5,230 nucleotides of DNA, from the NCBI GenBank assembly GCA_965363755.1, contig CBDTVL010000260.1, positions 1-5,230 of the forward strand, written 5' to 3'. The notes under the pieces are model-generated. The model had not been told where the DNA came from, did no database searches, and saw only the letters and a program-made list of their open reading frames with translations. Position 1 is the stretch's first letter, and the number at the start of each line of letters is the position of its first letter. Positions 1 to 5,230 of the stretch are shown in pieces. This DNA is from JL08 sp965363755. Its GTDB lineage: Bacteria > Pseudomonadota > Alphaproteobacteria > Rhodobacterales > Rhodobacteraceae. The position numbers and the translations under genes are program-made.

Positions 1-493
1 GATACTCCCGGAACTCCGCATCCCACATGCGCTTGCGCATGCTGGCCACAACGTCCGAGCGCAGTTTCATATTGTTTTGCAGCTTTTCGCGGCGCAGGTC
101 GAGGTAACGATAACGCAACCGGGTTTCTTCAGGGTATTCCTGATCTCCAAACACCATTAGCGGCAGCTCATCAGCGGCCCCCAATACCTCTATATCGCGG
201 ATAAAAACCTCAATCTCGCCGGTTGGCAATTTGGAGTTCACCAACGATTGGTCGCGCGCCATGACATTGCCATCAATGCGGATGCACCATTCGCTGCGCA
301 CTTTTTCGATCTCGGCAAAAACCGGGCTGTCGGGGTCCGCCATGACCTGCGTGATCCCATAATGATCGCGCAAATCGATGAACAACAATCCGCCATGATC
401 GCGAACCCGGTGGACCCAGCCGGACAGACGAACGTTTTCGCCAACATTGACCGAGGTCAACGCGGCGCAGGTATGGCTGCGATAGGCATGCAT
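1..493 (-). CDS. aspS: Aspartyl-tRNA synthetase, N-terminal part (partial, runs off left edge)
   Basis: This is a class II aminoacyl-tRNA synthetase that attaches aspartate to tRNA-Asp in the cytoplasm. The first 164 codons are visible. Residues about 1-105 match the N-terminal OB-fold anticodon-binding domain, including RLSGWVHRVRDHGG at 22-35, FIDLRDHYGITQV at 38-50, and TGEIEV at 91-96. The AspRS signature LRYRYLDLRR at 126-135 leads into the catalytic domain. Class II motifs 2 and 3, the bacterial insertion domain and the stop lie outside the window; the family is usually near 590 residues. The start ATG (491-493) is preceded by GAAGGA at a suitable distance and gives the N-terminus usual for alphaproteobacterial AspRS (MHAYR). 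Residue 33 is His where E. coli has Leu, which hints at a non-discriminating enzyme (inference). The gene diverges from cfa. Identity is secure from remembered family sequences; nothing is broken in the visible part. Confidence 0.97.
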   Translation of the reverse strand, partial: MHAYRSHTCAALTSVNVGENVRLSGWVHRVRDHGGLLFIDLRDHYGITQVMADPDSPVFAEIEKVRSEWCIRIDGNVMARDQSLVNSKLPTGEIEVFIRDIEVLGAADELPLMVFGDQEYPEETRLRYRYLDLRREKLQNNMKLRSDVVASMRKRMWDAEFREY

Positions 494-502
494 AAGATCG
501 GT

Positions 503-508
503 TCCTTC
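503..508 (-). promoter_or_regulatory. Ribosome binding site of aspS
   Basis: On the minus strand GAAGGA lies 9 nt before the ATG at 493-491, a good Shine-Dalgarno match. The reading frame stays open upstream of this ATG, so the site is what decides the start. It agrees with the N-terminus expected for the family. Confidence 0.75.
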
Positions 509-528
509 AGGGTCAAAAGCGTCGCGCC

Positions 529-557
529 GATACACCTCGCCTGAGCCGGGAAGTCAA
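529..557 (-). promoter_or_regulatory. Candidate aspS promoter
   Basis: On the minus strand TTGACT (557-552) is followed after 17 bp by TGTATC (534-529). The -35 box is good (5 of 6) and the -10 box is poor (3 of 6), although alphaproteobacterial -10 boxes are often loose. Transcription would begin near 522 and give a leader of about 30 nt. It sits back to back with the cfa promoter without overlapping it. It is the best candidate I can see, but is unproven. Confidence 0.35.
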
Positions 558-585
558 GCGTGGCACACCTTTGCTGACACTGTGA

Positions 586-614
586 TTGGCAGGAAGCACG
601 GCACGTTGTATAAT
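586..614 (+). promoter_or_regulatory. Sigma-70-type promoter of cfa
   Basis: TTGGCA (586-591) and TATAAT (609-614) are separated by exactly 17 bp. The -10 box is a perfect match and the -35 box matches 5 of 6. Transcription would start near 621, leaving a leader of roughly 60 nt before the cfa ATG. This is the strongest promoter-like sequence in the window. It suggests housekeeping expression of cfa, although in other bacteria cfa is often also driven by a stationary-phase sigma factor, for which I see no separate signal. Confidence 0.7.
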
Positions 615-646
615 CGAATGCCATAGATTCTGGTTTTTGGTGGCGA

Positions 647-682
647 TTACCCCGGGGCGGGGGAGCTAGTTGAAGGGGGTAA
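647..682 (+). promoter_or_regulatory. cfa leader hairpin that can cover the ribosome binding site
   Basis: TTACCCC (647-653) is the exact reverse complement of GGGGTAA (676-682), giving a 7-bp stem with a 22-nt loop. The right arm overlaps the Shine-Dalgarno sequence AAGGGGG (673-679) and ends one base before the cfa ATG at 684. The same CCCC could instead pair with GGGG within 659-663 across a short loop, which would leave the ribosome site free. The pairing is read directly from the sequence; any regulatory role is inference. Confidence 0.4.
673..679 (+). promoter_or_regulatory. Ribosome binding site of cfa
   Basis: AAGGGGG ends 4 nt before the ATG at 684; its AAGG core is 7 nt away. It supports this start over the in-frame ATG pair at residues 9-10, which have no comparable site before them. 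Confidence 0.65.
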
Positions 683-683
683 C

Positions 684-1913
684 ATGTGGGAGCGTGTTTT
701 TGATGGTATGATGCGGCGGCTGATTCAAAAAGGCCTGCTTCAGATCACCTACCCTGATGGCGTTACACGCCACTATGGAGATTCTGTAGGGCTGAACGCC
801 GCCCTGACGATCCACGACAGACATACAATTCGGTCCCTTTGCCTGACCCCCGAACTGGCACTGGGCGAGGCCTATATGGACGCGCGCCTGACAGTTGAGG
901 ACGACGCGATTGAAGACTTGATCCGCCTTATTCTGCGAAACCGCAGACCGGGGGCTTTTCCGGCATGGGTGCGAGCGCTGGATCGCTCTCGTTTTCATCT
1001 GCGCAGTCTGATCCAGCGTAACACCGCCTCGACTGCCAAGGCAAACGTGGCGCATCACTATGACATCTCCGATGATTTTTACCGGCTGTTTCTGGATGAG
1101 GACATGCAGTATTCCTGCGCCTATTTCGCGCGCGACGACATGACGCTGGAGCAGGCGCAAGCCGCCAAAAAGGAGCAAATCGCCCGAAAACTGCTGCTGG
1201 AACCAGATTTGCATGTGCTTGATATCGGTTGCGGCTGGGGGGGAATGGCACTGACCCTAGCGCGCGACTACGGCGTTCGGGTCACGGGTGTCACCCTGTC
1301 GGAAAACCAGCTTTCCAGCGCACAAAAACGGGTCGATGACGCGGACCTGTCCGACCGCATCACTTTTCACTTGATGGATTACCGCGATCTTGACGGGCCG
1401 TTTGATCGTATCGTGAGTGTCGGCATGCTGGAACATGTGGGCGCCCCTCACTACGGCGATTATTTTGACAAAGTCAGCGAGTTACTTGCACCCGACGGGG
1501 TTGCGCTGATCCACACTATCGCCCGCTGCGCGCCGCCAATGGCCCATTCCCCCTGGATTCACAAATACATCTTTCCCGGCGGCTATGTCCCGTCTCTGTC
1601 CGAATTGGCCCCTGCCGTGGAACAATCTGGCCTGTGGACCTGCGATATGGAAGTCTGGCGATTGCATTACGCCAAGACCCTGCGCCACTGGCGCGCACGG
1701 TTCGAGGCCCAACTCGACTCAGCGCGCGCGATGTATGATGATCGTTTCATCCGTATGTGGCGTTATTACCTAACGGTCTGCATCCTCGGATTTGAAGAAC
1801 AGCAACAGGCGGTATTCCACCTGCAACTAACGCACAAACGAGACGCCGTGCCGCTTACCCGGGACTATATGCACCGGCCGACGCAACGTTCACAAAAGCA
1901 GGCTGCGGAATAG
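684..1913 (+). CDS. cfa: Cyclopropane-fatty-acyl-phospholipid synthase family protein (SAM-dependent)
   Basis: This complete protein of 409 residues belongs to the Cfa/CmaA family; E. coli Cfa has 382. These enzymes move a methylene or methyl group from S-adenosylmethionine to the double bond of unsaturated acyl chains in membrane phospholipids, working at the inner face of the cytoplasmic membrane. The N-terminal lipid-binding region spans about residues 1-115, followed by the Rossmann methyltransferase domain. Key motifs are HHYDISDDFY (124-133), YSCAYF (143-148), the SAM loop VLDIGCGWGG (178-187), VSVGMLEHVG (244-253), and WIHKYIFPGG (291-300). Residues matching the E. coli active-site and bicarbonate set (C139, E239, H266, I268, Y317) are C145, E250, H277, I279 and Y329, so it should be active. 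No signal peptide or membrane span is apparent. It stands alone between divergent aspS and downstream carB, with its own promoter. It could instead be a fatty-acid C-methyltransferase of the same family, since Rhodobacterales make methyl-branched 18:1 acids. The family call is certain and the exact product less so. Confidence 0.93.
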   Translation: MWERVFDGMMRRLIQKGLLQITYPDGVTRHYGDSVGLNAALTIHDRHTIRSLCLTPELALGEAYMDARLTVEDDAIEDLIRLILRNRRPGAFPAWVRALDRSRFHLRSLIQRNTASTAKANVAHHYDISDDFYRLFLDEDMQYSCAYFARDDMTLEQAQAAKKEQIARKLLLEPDLHVLDIGCGWGGMALTLARDYGVRVTGVTLSENQLSSAQKRVDDADLSDRITFHLMDYRDLDGPFDRIVSVGMLEHVGAPHYGDYFDKVSELLAPDGVALIHTIARCAPPMAHSPWIHKYIFPGGYVPSLSELAPAVEQSGLWTCDMEVWRLHYAKTLRHWRARFEAQLDSARAMYDDRFIRMWRYYLTVCILGFEEQQQAVFHLQLTHKRDAVPLTRDYMHRPTQRSQKQAAE

Positions 1914-1933
1914 AGGCGTCACCCGTAGCGGTT

Positions 1934-1955
1934 AAGCGATTCCGGCTAATCGTTT
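1934..1955 (+). terminator. Weak hairpin after cfa, possible terminator
   Basis: AAGCGATT (1934-1941) pairs with AATCGTTT (1948-1955) across a 6-nt loop, with one G-U pair, starting 20 nt after the cfa stop. The stem is AT-rich and only three T residues end it, so it is a poor match to a classical intrinsic terminator. A competing pairing, TAGCGG (1926-1931) with CCGGCTA (1942-1948, one bulge), overlaps it. It may be no more than a 3'-end stabilising structure. Confidence 0.3.
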
Positions 1956-2087
1956 GGCCTGCCTTGTACAGCACGCGGCCTGCGACCATAGCTTACAATG
2001 CGCCAATACCGGTACCACGCCCAAGGTGTGGGGCGGCAAAAGGGCCCAAAGTTGATTGACAAGAGCCAGTATCCCCGCATTCCCCCC

Positions 2088-2115
2088 TTGCACCCAGCCC
2101 CCTCATGCCTATAAC
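2088..2115 (+). promoter_or_regulatory. Candidate carB promoter
   Basis: TTGCAC (2088-2093) and TATAAC (2110-2115) are separated by 16 bp. The -10 box matches 5 of 6; the -35 keeps only the TTG. Transcription would start near 2122, giving a leader of about 65 nt. A perfect TTGACA lies upstream at 2056-2061, but nothing resembling a -10 box sits 16-18 bp after it. The 273-bp gap from cfa favours a separate carB promoter. Confidence 0.42.
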
Positions 2116-2172
2116 CCACGACGATTTGGACGCTCCAGGGGTGCGCCCGCGGGACAGACAATATCGCACATA

Positions 2173-2178
2173 GAGGGG
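2173..2178 (+). promoter_or_regulatory. Ribosome binding site of carB
   Basis: GAGGGG ends 8 nt before the ATG at 2187. It supports the start that gives the family-standard N-terminus MPKRTDIKSI. Confidence 0.65.
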
Positions 2179-2186
2179 CCGCTGCC

Positions 2187-5100
2187 ATGCCGAAGAGAAC
2201 CGACATCAAGTCGATCATGATCATCGGAGCAGGGCCCATCGTTATTGGACAAGCCTGCGAGTTTGATTATTCCGGAGCTCAGGCCTGCAAGGCGCTACGT
2301 GAAGAAGGTTACCGGGTCATTCTGGTCAATTCTAATCCGGCCACGATCATGACTGACCCAGGACTGGCGGATGCCACCTATATCGAGCCGATAACCCCGG
2401 AGATTGTGGCCAAGATCATCGAAAAGGAACGCCCCGACGCGTTATTGCCCACCATGGGTGGGCAAACTGGGCTGAACACGTCGTTGGCTTTGGAAGAGAT
2501 GGGTGTGCTAGCCAAATATGATGTCGAGATGATTGGCGCCAAGCGGGAAGCCATCGAGATGGCTGAAGACCGCAAACTGTTCCGCGAAGCAATGGATCGG
2601 CTTGGCATCGAAAACCCAAAAGCCTGTATTGTCACGGCACCAAAGGACGTGAATGGCAAGAAAGACCTTGTTGGCGGCGTCCGCATCGCGCTGGAAGCGC
2701 TGGACGAGATCGGCCTGCCCGCTATTATCCGTCCCGCCTTTACCATGGGTGGATCGGGCGGCGGTGTGGCCTATAATCGCGATGACTACGAGTTTTTCTG
2801 CCGTTCCGGTATGGATGCTTCCCCGGTCGGTCAGATCCTTGTCGATGAATCCCTCTTGGGTTGGAAAGAATTCGAAATGGAGGTTGTGCGCGACACCGCT
2901 GACAACGCCATCATTGTCTGTTCCATTGAGAACGTCGATCCGATGGGCGTACACACCGGCGATAGCATTACCGTCGCCCCTGCCCTGACGCTTACCGACA
3001 AGGAATACCAGATCATGCGCAACGGCTCGATCGCGGTGCTGCGTGAAATCGGAGTCGAGACCGGCGGGTCAAACGTGCAATGGGCGATCAACCCGGATGA
3101 TGGGCGCATGGTTGTGATCGAAATGAACCCGCGCGTGTCACGCTCCTCTGCTCTGGCCTCCAAGGCGACCGGCTTTCCAATTGCCAAAATCGCCGCGAAA
3201 CTGGCCGTCGGCTACACGCTGGACGAGTTGGACAATGACATCACCAAGGTCACGCCAGCCTCCTTTGAGCCGACGATCGATTATGTGGTTACCAAAATCC
3301 CGCGCTTCGCCTTCGAGAAGTTTCCCGGTTCAGAACCGCATCTGACCACCGCAATGAAATCGGTAGGCGAGGTGATGGCGATTGGCCGCACCATCCACGA
3401 ATCCCTGCAAAAGGCGCTGGCTTCGCTTGAAACCGGCCTCACCGGTTTCGATGAGATCGCAATTCCCGGCGCCCCCGACAATGCCGCCATAGTCAAAGCG
3501 CTCAGTTTGCAAACCCCGGACCGCATCCGGGTTATTGCCCAAGCGATGCGGCTTGGATTTTCAGACGACGACATTCACGGCGTCACTATGTTCGACCCGT
3601 GGTTTCTTGCCCGCATTCGGGAAATCATCGAGTCTGAAGAAGATGTCCGCGAAAACGGTCTACCGAGTACCGAAGACGGGCTACGCCATCTGAAAATGAT
3701 GGGCTTTACCGACGCCCGCCTCGCCAATTTGACGGGACAATCCGAAACGAATGTGCGCCGTGCCCGCCAGAGCCTTGGCGTCGTCGCCTGTTTCAAACGC
3801 ATCGACACTTGCGCTGCAGAGTTCGAGGCGCAAACCCCATATATGTACTCTACCTATGAAGCCCCGGTTTTTGGCGAAGTCGAATGCGAAGCGCGCCCCT
3901 CGGACCGTAAAAAGGTCGTTATCTTGGGTGGCGGACCAAACCGCATCGGCCAAGGGATCGAGTTCGACTATTGCTGTGTGCACGCCTGCTACGCCCTCAC
4001 GGACGCGGGTTATGAAACCATCATGATCAACTGCAATCCGGAAACAGTCTCGACCGATTATGATACCTCTGATCGTCTCTATTTTGAGCCGCTCACTTTT
4101 GAGCACGTCATGGAAATCCTGCGGGTTGAGCAAGAGAACGGTATCCTTCATGGGGTCATCGTACAATTTGGCGGTCAGACACCCCTGAAACTCGCCGACG
4201 CCTTGCAGGACGAAGGCATTCCGATCCTTGGCACCACACCAGACGCCATTGACTTGGCCGAAGACCGCGAGCGTTTCCAGCAACTGGTGCAGGGACTTGG
4301 CCTGAAGCAACCCCACAACGGCATCGCTTCGACGGACGAACAAGCATTTGAAATCGCAAAAGACATTGGATTTCCACTGGTCATTCGCCCGTCTTACGTC
4401 CTCGGCGGTCGCGCGATGGAAATCGTGCGCGATCAAGCCCAACTGGAACGCTATATTTCCGAAGCCGTTGTGGTTTCCGGCGACAGCCCTGTTCTGCTTG
4501 ACAGCTATCTCTCCGGCGCGGTGGAATGTGATGTTGATGCAATTTGTGACGGCACCGACGTGCACGTTGCAGGTATCATGCAGCATATCGAAGAGGCCGG
4601 CGTGCATTCTGGTGACTCTGCCTGCTCGCTCCCGCCTTACTCGCTCGCTCCCGACATCATCGCCGAATTGCACAAACAGACCCATGCGCTGGCGCACGCC
4701 CTTAACGTCGTCGGCCTGATGAACATCCAATTTGCGGTCAAAGACGGTGAGGTTTATCTGATCGAGGTGAACCCCCGCGCCTCGCGCACGGTGCCATTTG
4801 TGGCCAAAGCGACTGACAGCGCGATTGCCGCTATCGCCGCGCGCGTCATGGCCGGGGAAAAGCTCTCGGACTTCCCGCGCCGGGCGCCCTACAAAGTCGA
4901 TGCGGGTTATCACGAAACGCTGCCTCTTGGTGATCCGCTCACGCTGGCTGATCCAAACATGCCGTGGTTCTCAGTTAAAGAAGCGGTTCTGCCGTTCGCC
5001 CGTTTTCCCGGCGTTGACACCATCCTAGGCCCCGAAATGCGCTCAACCGGGGAAGTCATGGGTTGGGACCGCGACTTCCCGCGCGCCTTCCTTAAGGCGC

Positions 5101-5230
5101 AGATGGGCGCGGGTATGGTCCTGCCAACCTCGGGCTGTGCGTTCCTGTCGATCAAAGACGCCGATAAAACACTCAAGATGTTGGAGGCCGCGCAAATCCT
5201 GACCGGCCTTGGCTTTACGCTTGTCGCCAC
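2187..5230 (+). CDS. carB: Carbamoyl-phosphate synthase large chain (partial, runs off right edge)
   Basis: CarB uses ammonia passed from the glutaminase subunit CarA, bicarbonate and two ATP to make carbamoyl phosphate in the cytoplasm, feeding pyrimidine and arginine synthesis. The visible 1014 codons form one intact frame. The first synthetase half (about 1-405) has GAGPIVIGQACEFDYSG (14-30), an ATP-grasp region with TMGGSGGG (186-193), and metal ligands Q298, E312, N314. A linker or oligomerisation region follows (about 406-560). The second half (about 575-960) has GGGPNRIGQGIEFDYCC (581-597), RPSYVLGGRAMEI (734-746) and ligands Q848, E860, N862. The allosteric MGS-like domain starts near 980 and is cut after about 35 residues; E. 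coli CarB has 1073 residues. Compared with E. coli it has about 21 extra residues before SVKEAVLPF and a small insert near 559-564, both as I recall from alphaproteobacterial CarB. CarA is not in the window, so the two subunits are encoded apart or carA lies downstream. Regulation by UMP and ornithine would act through the missing end. Confidence 0.98.
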   Translation, partial: MPKRTDIKSIMIIGAGPIVIGQACEFDYSGAQACKALREEGYRVILVNSNPATIMTDPGLADATYIEPITPEIVAKIIEKERPDALLPTMGGQTGLNTSLALEEMGVLAKYDVEMIGAKREAIEMAEDRKLFREAMDRLGIENPKACIVTAPKDVNGKKDLVGGVRIALEALDEIGLPAIIRPAFTMGGSGGGVAYNRDDYEFFCRSGMDASPVGQILVDESLLGWKEFEMEVVRDTADNAIIVCSIENVDPMGVHTGDSITVAPALTLTDKEYQIMRNGSIAVLREIGVETGGSNVQWAINPDDGRMVVIEMNPRVSRSSALASKATGFPIAKIAAKLAVGYTLDELDNDITKVTPASFEPTIDYVVTKIPRFAFEKFPGSEPHLTTAMKSVGEVMAIGRTIHESLQKALASLETGLTGFDEIAIPGAPDNAAIVKALSLQTPDRIRVIAQAMRLGFSDDDIHGVTMFDPWFLARIREIIESEEDVRENGLPSTEDGLRHLKMMGFTDARLANLTGQSETNVRRARQSLGVVACFKRIDTCAAEFEAQTPYMYSTYEAPVFGEVECEARPSDRKKVVILGGGPNRIGQGIEFDYCCVHACYALTDAGYETIMINCNPETVSTDYDTSDRLYFEPLTFEHVMEILRVEQENGILHGVIVQFGGQTPLKLADALQDEGIPILGTTPDAIDLAEDRERFQQLVQGLGLKQPHNGIASTDEQAFEIAKDIGFPLVIRPSYVLGGRAMEIVRDQAQLERYISEAVVVSGDSPVLLDSYLSGAVECDVDAICDGTDVHVAGIMQHIEEAGVHSGDSACSLPPYSLAPDIIAELHKQTHALAHALNVVGLMNIQFAVKDGEVYLIEVNPRASRTVPFVAKATDSAIAAIAARVMAGEKLSDFPRRAPYKVDAGYHETLPLGDPLTLADPNMPWFSVKEAVLPFARFPGVDTILGPEMRSTGEVMGWDRDFPRAFLKAQMGAGMVLPTSGCAFLSIKDADKTLKMLEAAQILTGLGFTLVA

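Larger units (their letters stand above)
1914..2186. other. cfa-carB intergenic region without a gene
   Basis: These 273 bp hold no convincing coding sequence, tRNA or known RNA. Present are the weak hairpin after cfa, the palindrome TACCGGTA near 2007-2014, a short GC stem (CGCCC at 2018-2022 with GGGCG at 2031-2035), a GGCCTGC repeat at 1956 and 1977, and the candidate carB promoter. A reading frame on the minus strand runs across it into the carB start but resembles nothing I know. I see no leader peptide or recognisable riboswitch before carB. Confidence 0.6.

Noticed and set aside
626..630. GATTC (a CcrM-type GANTC methylation site) just after the predicted cfa transcription start
   Set aside because: GANTC is expected about once per 256 bp by chance and other copies occur nearby (such as 1938-1942), so there is no sign of enrichment.
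650..679. G-rich leader as a G-quadruplex
   Set aside because: There are only three runs of four or more G (654-657, 659-663, 675-679), one short of a canonical intramolecular quadruplex. Hairpin pairing explains the tract better.
666..1251. Two minus-strand open frames (666-1214 and 928-1251) inside cfa
   Set aside because: They lie opposite strongly conserved Cfa motifs, have no clear ribosome site, and their translations resemble no known family.
2056..2061. Perfect TTGACA as the carB -35 box
   Set aside because: The bases 16-18 bp downstream (around 2078-2085) give no -10-like hexamer, so the weaker pair at 2088-2115 was preferred.
2099..2178. CCCCTC (2099-2104) complementary to the carB ribosome site GAGGGG (2173-2178), as a second sequestering hairpin
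   Set aside because: The loop would be nearly 70 nt, and the left arm lies upstream of the likely transcription start near 2122, so it would probably not be in the RNA.
1946..2239. A 97-codon minus-strand frame covering the cfa-carB spacer and the carB start
   Set aside because: It overlaps the conserved CarB N-terminus, has an unusual composition rich in Trp, Pro and Arg, and shows no convincing ribosome site.
3681..4913. A long open frame (410 codons) on the minus strand inside carB
   Set aside because: Its codons are in exact register with carB codons, so its stops would need TTA, CTA or TCA in carB. These are rare in this gene, and the frame ends precisely at a CTA leucine codon at 3681-3683. 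The translation resembles no family I know. It is a by-product of carB codon choice.

Overview
The window carries three chromosomal housekeeping-type genes and no mobile, phage, CRISPR or RNA-gene content that I can see. They are the 5' part of aspS (aspartyl-tRNA synthetase, minus strand, running off the left edge), a complete cyclopropane-fatty-acyl-phospholipid synthase family gene (cfa type, plus strand), and most of carB (carbamoyl-phosphate synthase large chain, plus strand, running off the right edge). The host is most likely an alphaproteobacterium, probably of the Rhodobacterales (Roseobacter type). This rests on the AspRS N-terminus, and on the long proline-rich insertion just before the SVKEAVLPF block of CarB, which E. 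coli CarB lacks. Bases are moderately GC-rich, with few TTA, CTA and TCA codons. The taxonomic call comes from remembered family sequences, not from a search.

Layout: aspS (493 to 1, minus) and cfa (684 to 1913, plus) diverge from a 190-bp spacer (494-683). That spacer holds a strong-looking sigma-70-type promoter for cfa (TTGGCA, 17 bp, TATAAT) and a weaker candidate for aspS. The cfa leader can form a perfect 7-bp pairing that covers its own Shine-Dalgarno sequence. A 273-bp spacer (1914-2186) separates cfa from carB. It contains a weak inverted repeat just after the cfa stop and a plausible separate carB promoter, so carB is probably transcribed on its own.

The genes do not form one pathway. 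AspRS charges tRNA with aspartate, and sequence hints suggest it may be the non-discriminating type that also serves tRNA-Asn. The Cfa-type enzyme alkylates unsaturated membrane phospholipid acyl chains using S-adenosylmethionine. CarB makes carbamoyl phosphate for pyrimidine and arginine synthesis. All three frames are intact in the visible part and the motifs checked are present. I found no convincing undescribed system. The observations most worth a second look are the cfa leader structure and the exact reaction of the Cfa-family enzyme.
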